Below the pieces are notes generated by a model. The model saw only the letters and a program-made list of their open reading frames with translations. It was not told the origin of the DNA and did no database searches. A stretch of DNA of 64,000 bases from Ignelater luminosus. Lineage: Eukaryota > Arthropoda > Insecta > Coleoptera > Elateridae. Location of the stretch: assembly GCA_011009095.1 (NCBI GenBank), contig VTPC01090575.1:57068-121067 (forward strand). The letters are read 5' to 3'. Numbering within the stretch: the first letter of the stretch is position 1; the number at the start of each line of letters is the position of its first letter. Made by a program: the position numbers and the translations under genes. This document shows positions 1 through 12,986 of this stretch, one piece after another.

Positions 1-677
1 AATCCTCCAGGAAAGAATAGCAGTTTTTGGGAAAGAGTGGAAAGCTTTAGACGTATTTTGATTCTGTTTAAAAGATGAATAATAATTTTAGAATCAGACG
101 AATATTAGATAAACAGAATACTATATTATTACAAATATAGCAATTAAAGCCATTGATCCCGTCACGTAATATAAATTGAATACATGACTAATTGCGTGCT
201 GCAAGAAATTTTCTGTAGAATTAAAATAAAGTCGAAATTCCCCCGCTTGGAGAAGTCTAGTAAGTAAATCAATTTCCTTTGAGAATCCAAAAGAGCTTAT
301 TTCTCTAAACATATTAGTAAATAAAATTCTTGATTTCACATTCTTTTATTTTTTCGTACACACACAATAATCTAATGAGCATTTCTATTTTTTGTTTTTA
401 ATTATTGCCATCAAACTTCATAGACTTTCCAAAGGTTCTTCTTACATATAATGCTTCTTCTGTTTCTAATTAATCATCGTTAGTCTCCCTATGCGTGTCT
501 GAAAGTTAACACCCTTACGTTTGGATATCAGTAAGCCAAAAAGTTGAAACTTCACAGAGTATGACTTTGCTGTGTACTAACTTTGCAATAATGCCATTTG
601 ATAACATGAAATTTAAAACCACTCTTTAAATCATCTAATTTTAGGGAGATATTACAGCCTTAAAAACTGACAACTAA
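1..677. other. Non-coding or unresolved stretch
   Basis: AT-rich sequence without a recognisable gene. A minus-strand open frame at 121-339 ends in a hydrophobic stretch and is preceded by a possible splice acceptor (a pyrimidine-poor run ending in TTTAG near 315). It could be a terminal exon of a membrane protein, but I recognise no family. Confidence 0.4.
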
Positions 678-830
678 GGTCCGGTTGCACAAAACAAACT
701 AAATTTGTTGTTTCATTTAATTTAGCTATTAACCACTTAGTTGTTCATATTCTATGCGTTTAACCAATCAGATAAGTCAATCACGAAATCAAATGTGACA
801 ACAAGTTTGATTTCTTTTGTGTAACCGGCC
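678..830. mobile_element. Short TIR element (MITE), 153 bp
   Basis: The two ends are imperfect inverted repeats about 45 bp long. The left end starts GGTCCGGTTGCACAAAAC and the right end, reverse-complemented, starts GGCCGGTTACACAAAAG; similarity continues through a TTGTTG core and ATTTaATTT/ATTTgATTT. Ends beginning G(G)CCGGTTGCACAAAA are common in insect MITEs. There is no coding capacity and no clear target-site duplication, so the superfamily is not assigned. Confidence 0.7.
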
Positions 831-3800
831 ATAGGAGTGTATTTTCTTAAAGTGGGCTACTTACAAATGATATTAGATCGTTACATATTGCCGCGGTTAG
901 ACAACTGTCATACATTAGGAAGATACAAAAATAAACTGAGAATAACACTTGAATTAAGAAAAGTTAGAATCCGTTAATAAGAGACGCATTTTATTAAAAA
1001 GGAGTTTTTTTATGAATTGCTAAAATTATAAACGTCGATGCATTGCGTTATCTCAAAAAATATACAGATAACAATCGAGAAATGTGTGGTAACTCAGAAT
1101 TTAATTCTGATTTAATAACAAGAAGCTGCCCTAAGGTTTATTAACACTCGGTATATTTATTCCTAAATGTTACATTATGTAGTAATTAGTTTTCATTTAT
1201 CTTTTAAGTTAGAGGTTTAAAGTTGCATTTATCAATGATTTATAGTCATTCTTAAATTGACAATAAAAGAGCAATTTCAAAAAGAGAATCACAGAGTTTA
1301 TTCCCGAGTACAACCAAAATATCAAAATAATTGCAATGGTAAGAAAAGAACCGCATAGTAAAACAAGAAATATCTCAATGTCCGAGTTCGTAAACATTGT
1401 TTCTATTATTAGGTATTCCACCTTACTGTTTATTTCAGTCTTCAAATCTAATTTGCAAAGCAAGAAATAAAAGAAGAAAAATAAAACGCTAATTATACAC
1501 AGGGGGTGCAAAAATAACTTAAACTGGAGCAGGAAAGCTTTTGAAAACCTACTAATCTTTAAATGACATAACACAAAAGTATCTGCAAACATCTTATATA
1601 ATCTTTTGTCTTCAACAATTCTTAATTAAATTAATATTGTCACGGAAACACTAACAGAAAAATAACATAATTTTTGTTCACATGGTACATATATGCTTTT
1701 GGTGTGTTTTCTGATTTTGATGAAAAAGATTAAACAAAATTAATAAATGCTTCCTTAAAACTATTAAATATTTTCGATTATCATTTATAACATGCTGATG
1801 AAGTTTTGCATTACCTTAAATGGAGCTTATAGCATTAAAATTGAAAATTGATTTTAGAATTTTAAATGCCCACATACTTGAATGCCTTCATAAAAAGGAA
1901 AACAAAGGTAAGTTCTCTCTCAAGAATAATTAAAGGCCATAAAACTAGATCATCACTTGGATGTAATTATAATTTCCGTTTTGCTACAAGTGTAGCATTG
2001 ATTCTCAAGGAAGATTTTAAACATACTTGCAAATTAAATTTGCTTAGAGCATGTTTATTTTAAGTTTTGGATCAGATAAAAAAGCTAAAATCCTTTTACG
2101 GTTAAACATTATTATGTGTTCAAAATCTTAATTTACCTCAAATAAAGACCCATAAAAATCACATCTTCCTCTGTTTGTGTTGCCAACCTATTCTTTTAGT
2201 ATTTACGTGACTGCATCTACATCCTAATTTACTTTTTTATTCGCAAAGACCTTGCGGTTTTGCTTCACGGTTCATGGAACAAGAAAATCCTCCCAGTCAA
2301 AAACTGACTAGGTTAATAAATCATTCGTTACACCTGCGTAACAACGACATTATAGAACTTCCAGCAAATGTACGTATGTAATGTATGTATACATACAGTA
2401 TTTTCCTTCATTGACCGAGGATATGGCGGATGTGTTAACGTGTGTTTGACCTGGCCTCATCCCAGGTTGGCTGGGCACGGATAATGTGCCCGAGCCATCA
2501 TCATCAGCCAGTAAACGTGTGCCAAAAATCACTTTTTGTTTAATTACCAAGGTCGAATATTTTTCATTTGCTATTGTCATCGACACTTAATTTGTTCACC
2601 CGAATTTATTACTTCCTAAAGTATTTAAAAGGTGAATGACGGGGTCAAACAATTTCCACTGCTGAAAAAAAGAAAATTGAAAGACAACGATCTAAATTCC
2701 AAACATAAAAAAATTAATTAAAAAAGTCGTTTAAATTTAATATATTGACGTAATAGAGAAATCTATTTCCAGTATGATAATGTAATAAACAACCAAGTTA
2801 TATGTGTTAACGAACCCTAGAAGAGAAACCGCGTAATAAAAATAACAAGCAAGAGGTGTCACGGTGTTAAAAGTGGCAAGTTGTCACGCTAAGAACTTGC
2901 AACGTACAGTTACGTACTGCAGGGTCCGTTATATTCTTGTCATAGAACAATCTTAGAGAAAGAATTAGTTTTGCACAAAAAGCTAATGTTATCATCACTA
3001 ACTACTTCAAAATATCAAAGAAATCCAGCAAAAACAGCAATAATTTTCCGTGTAACAAATGTGTCTTACATTTAAATTACATTGAAACGGATAACGCAAA
3101 TAAGTGGAAAGGATGCACCTTTATACTTTTATTTACAATTTTTTATATGCAGATGACCTTGCTACTTGCTTTCAAATATGTTCTAGAATTTTTAGGCGTC
3201 GATAAAAATCCATTTAGCGATTGTAGAACTATTTATAACCTAAAAATAGATGTAGGCTATAATTTCTCGTTTAACACGGAAACTAAAAGTTACTGATCAT
3301 ACTTCCTACCAGTAAAAAACTAATTTTAGTTATTCTGGACTTTTGCTTTTTATATTTTGATTCAGATGATATCTTGATCTGTAAATGCCTTAATTAAAAA
3401 ATGTCTTGAAGATTCCGGATACTGACAATTAATAACTAAAAGTAGGTGCATACAATCAGATTTTTGATGTAAACAAACATTGGTATTTCCAAACCATTTA
3501 GATTCATATCAAAACCAAAAACTTCCAGTTTTCCTGTAGGCTATGGTTGAACTTTCTTGGTTTTAATATCGATAAGTAATATGACAATAAAAGTTTTAGA
3601 ATTTAACTTCAAAGAATCCTTTTTAAATTTTAATTGTATATTCTCCAGATAGTTATAGTTTTTTTGTAACTTGCCACATTATACTCGATTGTATGCTTTG
3701 TATTCAGTCCTAACTTAATAGATTCCGTTATGGTGATTGCCCAAATGGCAACTGCCCATCAAGGTTTTTAAAACAAGCTTCAAAACCTATTTTAATCAAC

Positions 3801-5523
3801 TGGTCAGAATGTTCACCATACCTATAATTTAATTCCTAAAATCTGGATAGCCAAAGCTCACCATACAAAGTTGGACAACTAGCCTGATGCGTGCGAAACG
3901 TCTTTATAAAAAACCTTCTACCTTGAGGATTTTTGTCTAAACCTATTTCGTTTCACGTTCATTCGTCTAATTCTAATTTATAATTTTCTTCTTGCTTTAC
4001 CTAAGAAATAATTTTGTGTTTCATTATAGAAAACTAATGACATTACATAGTAAACAGAATATAACCATAACTAGATTTGATTTAGAAAGTAGCGATCATA
4101 TTGATCGGGCAAGGAAACCATTGCCCCATTCACACCACTTGCATTGTGAACGACTTGTCGAATTGAGGGAATCTTCTCTTTTTTGAGTAATATCCTAGAA
4201 TTGCACGTGATTACTCTATCCATTTGACACTGCAAGTATACGTCATACTAGTATCAGGCAAAATAGTGCATTAATAAACAAAATGAAACTAGACATTAGA
4301 CAAAATGGAAGAAACCCAAGACCAACACATCAAAAGAGCAAAATATCTAGTTTACTTGCATAGTTGTAAGCTTAAATCAAAAAGATAAAGCATTAGTATG
4401 TACGGTGGTCAAAGAACAAGAAAAACAGATTTGTAGTAACATAATGGTTGTGGAAGAAATGATGCATAGCGCATAGTAGTATTTACAGAAGGTAAACCGA
4501 CTATTAGTGAAATCATGTGTACTGAGCAAAATTTCATAGGTACTAGGCTTCGTTATACATCTGACTAAGCCATATTCGTTTACACTTGTTAAATGATCTA
4601 CTGGACATGTATCATCCATAGAATGACCGTTGACCATACACTGTCTTCTTTACCGGACGGCCAGTAAAGAACTCCATCAGCAGTTATGGAGCTCCAGTCA
4701 ATGACTATGTGTAACAAACCCAATAAGAATCAAATGCTACATATTCTATGGATTACAATAATAAAAACTGAAGATAAATTACAGAATTACAAATTGATTT
4801 ATTATATTTTTTTTACATTGGAACTGATGTTTTGGACAACACCGCAATGCCCTACGTAGACAGTTAAATGAACTATCCGATTTTCCATTCTGGAAATACA
4901 CTATAAAATGCGTTTTTTCTGGTTTTGCCAAAGTAGAAAAGACCCGGTGAGAGAATAAAAAAAGCTAACCAAACTAAGCTTAAAACTGTGTTGTTAGCAA
5001 TGGTTTATCTTATAAACCTATAAAATGTTTAGTCATTTAGGTAAATTGCAAGATTCTTGCTCATTTTTCAATTTGGGACATACGGTAGCTGTGGAACCAC
5101 GGCACAGTGAATTGAATAATACATGCTAGCTGATAAAAGTCGTGTCTGAATTAGAAAGGAAAAATAGAATTATTGCAATTCTCATACTTCGTTGATAAAC
5201 TGTCTGCAGATAATTAGGCGCCAACACTGGTCCTCGAATTATTATGTGCAACAAAAGATGTCTGGCGAGTTGTTGGTTTTCAAATAACTATTTTAGTTGC
5301 AAGACAGCGGTTAACCCTGTAAGATTTGATACACATAAAAAGTTTATATTCAGTTATTTCCATATGGATTCAAAAGCCCAAAGTAAGTTCTTTACAATAC
5401 CGAAACTATTTTCTTTTTCCTTAGTCTTAAATTATATTCTCCGCGTTACTTCATGTGATGCATTTTACACCATTTTGTAGATGAATTATTCTAGTTTGAG
5501 GACTTCTCATTTATGTTCTGCTC
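831..5523. other. Long gene-free stretch
   Basis: AT-rich DNA with no supported gene. A minus-strand 127-codon open frame at 1209-1592 has two strongly hydrophobic segments but no family resemblance or matching exon. A GC-richer patch at about 2400-2530 contains a short hairpin (2469-2496, GGGCAC/GTGCCC stem with outer GGCT/AGCC pairs). The rest shows no repeat or RNA gene that I can see. Confidence 0.4.
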
Positions 5524-5847
5524 TTGTTTGCTTTAGGGTGTTTTTTACCTTTTGCAGAAGTAACTTTGTCCATATCTAGAATCGATTTTTTCAAACTTTG
5601 GAAAATTTATCCAAAGGAGCAGTTAGAACAGCTTTTGAGAGCTGTCACGGAAGAAATAGCATACTCATATGATTCAGACGAGATCAATCACCTAATTAAA
5701 AAGTATATTAGCCATATATCATTTGGGTTTCAAGATTGATGGAAAAAAAGTAGGCACGAAATAGATTCCTTCACGAAACATAATGAAGAGTGGCTTCAAG
5801 GCGAGAATTTCAAGCTTTTAGAAGGAATATTAGAAAATGTAGGTTAA
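5524..5847 (+). pseudogene. Unrecognised reading-frame remnant, one internal stop
   Basis: One frame runs from 5524 to the stop at 5845-5847 and is broken only by TGA at 5737-5739. The translation is strikingly protein-like for this AT-rich background: charged and amphipathic, with pieces such as LWKIYPKEQLEQLLRAV and KKYISHISFGFQD before the stop and a Trp-rich, Lys/Glu-rich continuation after it. I do not recognise the family with confidence. It may be a transposon-borne domain or an exon of a decayed gene. A pyrimidine-rich tract ending in AG lies just upstream (about 5520-5536). Confidence 0.3.
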
Positions 5848-8800
5848 CCTCAGCTTTTTAATTATTATTAAAAGGCTAAGGCTAATCGAAATAATCTTTT
5901 TAGGAATCTTTGACAAGAATTAAATTGAGTAAAATACTTAGTTGCTAAGCATTCTTCATTAGAAGTCTCTCTTTACGATGAAGGCAAAAGAAGTGGCATC
6001 TACCATAGTACGGGAAATTACAAATTTCAGGCAGCAACAGATTGCTCAAAGACCATTAACGAGTGTGGAGGAATTGGTTCATTATGTTGATACAAAATGC
6101 ATTTTTTTTTGCGTATAAATCAACACGAAAAACTCATCAATGTAGGATATCATGTTTTCCCCCCGAGCTTTTGCCGCTATGGAATCTTTCTATCAAAATT
6201 CGGACAGCCTCGAGGGTCAAAACAACAAACCAAAGACATTTATTTTATAGAGCACTGTAGTAAATAGTCTTGAAGTGTGTACTTGTAAAGGGAGGTGAAG
6301 ATAAAATGTTTGATATTCTTGCATCTGCTCTATATCTAGCTAGATTCGTATTAGCTTGCAACTGCAGTCTCTTTTGGTAAGCAAAACTGTTGCATTTTAA
6401 TATTTACTTTTAATAATGTTTTTATTGTTAAGTGTCTTGCGTTTGTAATAGCAGAAAATCAGAAACAGTATCTGATGTATTGAATATCTGAAAACTTCAG
6501 TGTCAAAGCACAGTTGGAAGTTTATCAAATGTATTTTTCGGCCAAATTATTTTGTGATGCTAATTTTTGTCTTTTTGTGTTTGAAAGGATGTCAGAGCTT
6601 ATTCTCAAAAAATATTTTTAAAAACTTTAATTATAAAAATTTCGCGATTACTAAAAATTGTGTGTCTGAATAAAAGAGTCTAGTCTCAATCGAGCCCCTA
6701 TAATGTCGGTCCGTAGAATTGTAAGTTCCACTAAGTACACAATCACTGAAGCAATAAGTTTTTCAAATTTCTAACACTTAGCAGAGACTCCTAAAACAAC
6801 TTTTTTATATATAGTCCTTAGTTTTGGGAACTAAATTCCATATAATTTTTCAGAGTTATCTTAAAGAACGACGACATTGAATGATTAGTGGGTTCTGTAG
6901 TGATTATATATGTATGTTCGAGAATAAAAAAAATCATGAGGTCAAAACAGCAAATCAAAAAAGCTCTCGAAAACCAAACAAAATTGAGTTTAAGATATCG
7001 CTGCACTGAGATCTATTTTTATACCAAGCAAAAAAGTTCTAACTTTGAAAATACGTACTACAGGCTAAGTTATAAAGTGCATTTTCCTACGCAAATGTGA
7101 AGAAAGCCAAACGAAATTTACTCAATATCTCAAAATTGTGATTCTCGGATTAAGGGCCTGTTTGATTTGGAGGGCAGAAAATGTATAGCCTGCGTTTTGT
7201 TGGATGTCTAAATAAAACTGATACAAACTATCTGTAATCTCCTAGCTACCAATGGTCAGTACTTTTGAAACTATAGTATTAATAGCGTTTTCTTTTGCTA
7301 TGTTCCTCTTATATTAATTTTCAGTAAGACTTTGAAAACTTTAAAAACCTAAATGTCAAAATGGTATTTTTTCTACTGAGAAATGTTATCAATTATATGT
7401 GCAATCCTACTTATAGCTTTGCAAATGTGAAAGGAAATCATAGGTAAAATTAATTTTAAAGTTGTAATACACTATTATAACAAGCATGAAATAAAAAATT
7501 AATCAATTTATTCAGATTATCTTGACCACCTTGATAAAAGAATCTACTACCTGAAACGAGTTTATTGGAATTTGGAGATAAACATACCATGCCTTATCAA
7601 ATGTTAACACGGAAGTTTACAAACGAAATCAAACACAAATTTAATCTTTTGCATACGGAAAACTTGATAAAAAATCCTTTTCATGCTGAGTGCATGCACA
7701 CATTCTTAAGTAGGACATCCCGTCTCCCGTGCAATAAATTCCCCCATCTCATTGAATTATTTCCCGCTTAAAAGCTTTTTTTTATTGACATTAATTGGAT
7801 AAAATTGATTTTTGTTTCTCGGAAGCTCTTACTATGTATCACTGTAAATCTTACTTTATTGATAATAAACGCTGGAGAAACTATATTGCAAATTTTAAAA
7901 ATTAATAAATACTAACTAAAGCTTTTTATTGTTTGTAACATCGATCATATGCATGCAAAGCTTGTTAGAGGGATCCAGAAGAAAAGAGATCCTCTGTCAT
8001 CTTTTCCAAATGTAATTAACTTCGAATTGAGCGAAAATATATGAAATCCAAGAAACCTGTCTACCTTAATTTCAGAAAACAAGATAGGCGCTTACACCAA
8101 TTGGACCATAGGATGATGAAAAACCACTAGACAGACTGGTAAGTACAGAGAATGTACTACGCTTTTTGTTTTGAAATTATTCTTAAAATAACTATTCGTC
8201 ACATTATAACATCTTTAAAATTTATCATGAATGCTTTAAGTAGTCGATACTTATCAAAATAATGCTACCACCTTAGAGACTTAATTTATTCAATTAATGT
8301 TCTTTGAAAGATTTTGTTGGCATTTAAGTCAATCAAGATTGAAACTGTGCAAAGATGAAAGCTTTTGCTAAAACAATTGCATCGCGTGAAGCAAAATTTA
8401 ACATTTTGCGAGACTACAAATACTTTCTTAAAAAGTGAAAAGATAAAAAGTTAAAATGACATAACAGATCATAAGATATTTATACAGTAATCACTTTTCC
8501 TTATTATGAGAACACAAGCAAATCTTGATTGCAGAAGCTGGGTCTAAATAAAAAGTCTTTGAAAAATGAACACTGAAGTAAAGCAATAATAATAAATTAT
8601 TGTAGACACCTTTTGGAAATAGTACAATGTTCTATTACAAAAACTCGAAAAGCGTAAACAACATCATGTCAGATAAAATAATGAGTTGTAATACTAACTA
8701 GTAATCCTTTTATGAAAAATGAAAAAAATTATTGTTTTTTATTTGAAATCATTTATAATTATAAACTATAAATAATTGTTCAATGTCAATTTGAAAAACT

Positions 8801-10411
8801 ACCTAACCGATTGCTAGTTTAATAACTCCAGTCGCTGAACTTGTACAAAATTAAACCGTCAGATTTAAACATCGTCGCCGGTTTGGGGTAACGAACTGAG
8901 GTAGAAATAATTTACAAATGACACGGTGATTCTAGTGTTGTTACTAGCTAGGAAATTGTTTGAAATAATTTCTAAGAATTTGCTATTGATTTAATCTTTA
9001 CTGAAATTTCTTCGAATGAAGGTGAATATATTTTGTTAAATTCACTTGTATGTCATGCAAAATTGAATTTTAGAAGTTCATGAACTGGTGGGGAATTAAT
9101 TAGTCTTTGCAACTCACTTGATTACCATAAAAGCAAGATATGTACAAAAGCTTCTAAATAATAAATAATGAAATTAAATAACATATCAGAGAAACCTCAA
9201 TAAACTTGCTCTACCTACAAATCAATATCCACAGAACGACCGTAACATTGACATTCATTCATCCAATCACAAGAAATGATTTTTGGCCAATTATTATTAA
9301 TAATTATGATTTATGATCACTGAAATACTTTAGTAGTTATTTTTTGATTACAACAAAAAAAATGAATAATACTCGAGATGAACTTTAAACGATAAAGCTT
9401 TTGCTTACAGTTCGGTGACTCGATCATGAATATGTTTATAGATACGGAAACAAAGCTCTTGTAAACTGACCATTGCCCCTTTTATCAAGCTATCGTTTAC
9501 ATTTTTTATTTTAATTACTTTTCGTCGTTTTATAACATGTGAACAAATGAATTTTTCCTAAAGCCTTCATACCATCTTCTAATACAGCAATTAGATTTAT
9601 TAGTTCATCCTATATTAAACTAGCGGAATAGCAATAGTCTACACTATAAGTTGAAAGATATTTCTTTTCCGACAGAAATTTTGAACCACATGTTTGACTT
9701 CACGGAAAAGGGGTGAAGTCCGTAGCTGGACCCGTTTCCAAACAAAGGTGCCCCGATAAGTGGTCGCCATAGGCGGCCATACCGGTTTCTACTTCATGAG
9801 GGTTGAAAAACGAGGAGCGCTTTGATGCGACGCGACGCAACGTGGCGTACCGACATAGGAAAAGCCTAGAAGTGGTGCAGCATTTATATACTATGATTCT
9901 GTCATCATTAATGTTTCCTTCCTTTAATGTAGCGGAAATTAAGATCAGATTAATGTTACTTCTAGGTTAACTGCAAAACATCGAAATGATTGGTTTACCA
10001 CTGATCAATAAACTTTTAAAACTAAAAAAGTTTTAGTTTTAAATATTTTTATGGCTCGAAATTCATTATTCAAAAGCTACTTCAATTTGTTAAGTTGAAA
10101 ATTATTATTGTTTTACGTTTTTTATGACTTGAAACTTGTTATTCTAAGTCGGATTCGAGTAGTACCTCCATTTGTTAGGTTAGGAGTTATTGTTAGTGAT
10201 ACACCCACGTTAGGCACCAATGTAACGTTAAATTCTCATTAAGATTTTAAAGTTTAAAGGATAAGTACTAGGTCGTTCTGATAAATTCTGATCAAATTTA
10301 TCAGATTTCAACTTTAATTTCACTCCCCGCACAGTACAGCTCAAACACTATCTTAATACTATCCGGGCTGAGCACAAAGATCAGATCCTAGAATCTAAAT
10401 ATTTCCTTATA
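5848..10411. other. Long gene-free stretch with a GC-rich pocket
   Basis: AT-rich sequence without a supported gene. The exception is 9697-9870, where the composition turns GC-rich and CpG-containing for about 170 bp (for example GATGCGACGCGACGCAACG). That pocket is not a tRNA or a recognised element. The other short open frames here look like chance. Confidence 0.4.
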
Positions 10412-10525
10412 AAGGGTTTTCCAATAAGAGGTGTTATTTTGAATAGCCCGCTATTTCGGTAGATGTCACTTTTGAAGCTATCATTTTTTGACATTTGACA
10501 AGTAGAAACTACGCCATTAATAAAT

Positions 10526-11643
10526 ATGGAACGATACACGCTTCAACAACGCATTGAAATTATTAAAATTCACTATAAAAATGGTGAAAATTTGGCAGAG
10601 ACGGTTCGTAAAACTCGAACATTTTTGGGTCACCGTGAAGCACCTTGTCGGACCGCAATACAGAAATTGGTGAAAAAATTCGAGCTCTTGGGACAAGTTA
10701 GTGATGTGAAGAATAAAACCCGTGCACGTCGCTCAAGAACAGCCGAGAATATTGCTGTTGTAGCCGAAAGTGTTAAAGAAAACCCAGGTTTGTCCATTCC
10801 TCGTCGTTCTTTGGAATTAGCCATTCCACAAACGTCATTACACCGTATTTTGCATAAAGATTTGGGTCTTAAGGCTTATAAAGTCCAGTTAACACAAGAA
10901 CTCAAGCCGGCCGATCATCAACAACGTCGTGTCTTTGCTGATTGGGTCGTTGAAATGCATGAAAATGATCCAGAATTCCATCGAAAAATCATCTTGAGTG
11001 ATGAGGCCCATTTCCACCTCGGTGGCTTCGTCAACAAGCAAAATTGTCGGATCTGGGGCTCAGAAAATCCAAGAGTTATTNNNNNNNNNNNNNNNNNNNN
11101 NNNNNNNNNNNNNNNNNNNNNNNNNNNNNNNNNNNNNNNNNNNNNNNNNNNNNNNNNNNNNNNNNNNNNNNNNNNNNNNNACCTTACTTTTTCGAAAATG
11201 AGGCTGGAGCAACAGTTACGGTGACTGGATTGCGCTATCGAGAGATGATTAACGATTTTTTATGGCCGGAATTGGATGGTATTGATCTGGACAACGTTTA
11301 CTTTCAACAAGACGGCGCTACGTGCCACACAAGCAACGAAACCATTGATCTTTTACGGAAAAAGTTTCCGGACCGTGTTATCTCTCGAAGAGGTGATCAC
11401 AATTGGCCACCGAGATCTTGTGATTTAACACCTTGCGACTTCTTTCTTTGGGGCCACGTGAAAGAGAAGGTCTACGCCAACAGCCCAGCGTCGATTCAAG
11501 ACCTCAAAGATGGAATTCGTGAGGCTATCGAGGACATAGGGCAGCCACTTTGCGATTTGGTTATGGAAAATTTCATGAAAAGGATATTGTCCTGTAAGCG
11601 TGGTCGTGGTGGTCATTTGCCTGATGTTATTTTCCACTATTAA
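10526..11643 (+). CDS. DD41D Tc1/mariner transposase (interrupted by N gap)
   Basis: Cut-and-paste transposase that binds the TIRs and catalyses excision and integration at TA. An N-terminal helix-turn-helix region (MERYTLQQRIEIIKIHY onward, with a second HTH around the PRRSLELAIPQTSLHRIL segment) is followed by the catalytic domain. The three acidic residues are the D of LSDEAHF, the D of FQQDGATCHTS and the D of LTPCDFFLW. The last two are separated by 41 residues, the spacing of the rosa (DD41D) group. The start is the first ATG, about 85 bp inside the left TIR. The reading frame before the gap (from 10526) and after it (to the stop at 11641-11643) differ only because 100 Ns is a placeholder. 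If the gene is intact, the true gap length must leave remainder 2 on division by 3, and by family comparison it is probably well under 100 bp. Confidence 0.88.
11081..11180. other. Assembly gap (100 N)
   Basis: Exactly 100 consecutive Ns inside the transposase gene. This is the conventional placeholder for a gap of unknown size, so coordinates and frame across it are not meaningful. Gaps inside a transposon are expected where near-identical copies collapse during assembly. Confidence 0.97.
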
Positions 11644-11750
11644 CGGCATACCTTCCTCTTTATAATGAAATAAACATCCGATCATTTATCTTAAAAAATG
11701 GCACTTTTCTTTGAATATCAAAATAACACCTCTTATTGGAAAACCCTTTA

Positions 11751-12486
11751 TTATTATCTCATGCCACTTGCCAAATGAAGTTTTCAGTTTTGAAATCTTT
11801 TCACAAATCCGCGATGATCATGTGTTTCATGTTTAAATAAGTATGCTATAATTATATTTTAACTTATTTCTCTAGTTTTAAATCTTGTTTTTTTTATAAA
11901 ACCTCTTTCAGTGACTTCCTTTAAAAACAATCATAATTTCATTTGTAACTGTCTTCTGTAACTAGATAGCTGTCTGGTGCCATAGTAACAATTGAAAACT
12001 TGGGTTTTACAGGTAGCAATTTGTTTGGTAATAGAATCATTGAATTTGATGAGTTGATGACATTCTGTTCCAATTATTGGTAAAGGGATTTAACCGAAAA
12101 ATCTTTATTTTGTTTAAGGATAGATATATTTGCAAATGTTATAAAATCTTCGCCAAGTAGTTTTGGATTGTTTCCCTAGTTGTGTCAATTTCTTGCGGGT
12201 AAGACATGATTGCTTATATTAATATGTTAGACTGTCTAACAACATAGAGACCAAAATGAACCAATAAAACATACAAGAAAACGTAACACCTACCCTGCTT
12301 GTTGCAAAGTTGAATTTTAAAAATTGATTTGGCAATTCTTTAAGAAAGGGAGATCAAAGTGGTTTCTAAACAACAAATAAAATAAAATAAAATGTTTTCG
12401 GAAATAAAGAATATCATATACAATATTTTACTCATTTCAACAAATCGTAATAGTAAAGTGTCATTTAGATTTAATTTAATTTAGAA
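11751..12486. other. Gene-free stretch between two transposons
   Basis: AT-rich sequence with no recognisable coding region. I looked here for a 5' LTR of the decayed copia element that follows and found no match to the sequence downstream of its 3' end. Confidence 0.4.
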
Positions 12487-12792
12487 TATGAACATTGCAA
12501 ATTCTAAAAGAGAATCTTTAGCAGGGTCGAATTATAATATATGGGCAATGATAGAAACATTGATTTATTGTTGGAATTGAAACACATTAAACAGAATTAT
12601 GGGGAATCTATAGATAATTACATAACTGGAATAAGAAACATAGCAAACAATAGTGCAGTCGCGGGTCAGATTATTACAGAAAAAGAACCAGTTTATTATA
12701 GTGAAGGGTTTAGATTCAAAGTACAAAAGAGTAGCTGTCGCAATACGTGCTCAAAGATCGTTAACTATTATAAAAGTAAAATCACATTTTGA
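12487..12792 (+). pseudogene. copia gag fragment
   Basis: The open stretch resembles the N-terminal gag of Ty1/copia elements, with the typical L-x-G-x-NY-x-x-W opening followed by a helical region. The frame changes once near 12541 and ends at a stop at 12790-12792. Downstream, a degenerate zinc-knuckle region runs until the mariner insertion at 12987. Confidence 0.6.
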
Positions 12793-12986
12793 AAGAAGAA
12801 GAGTTACGTTTAAATAATACAAAGTATAAAAGAGAAAACGAAGAGCAGGTTTTTAAGGCAAGAAACTATATATATATAGAAGGAACTGTGTTTATGCGAA
12901 CGGAGAAGGTATATAGCAGCACAATGTTGGTTTGGAAAACATAAAAAGGCAGTAGAGAATAGAAATTTTAGGCAAATGCAGACATA

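Larger units (their letters stand above)
10412..11748 (+). mobile_element. DD41D (rosa-like) Tc1/mariner-superfamily transposon
   Basis: Complete element with perfect 31-bp terminal inverted repeats (10412-10442 and 11718-11748; ends AAGGGTTTTCCAATAAGAGG). It is flanked by TA at 10410-10411 and 11749-11750, the TA duplication expected of this superfamily. It carries one transposase gene on the plus strand, interrupted by an assembly gap of 100 Ns. The perfect TIRs and open reading on both sides of the gap suggest a recent insertion, possibly still competent. Confidence 0.92.

Noticed and set aside
10526..11643. Apparent frameshift in the DD41D transposase
   Set aside because: The frame change coincides exactly with the 100-N placeholder, so it says nothing about the real sequence.
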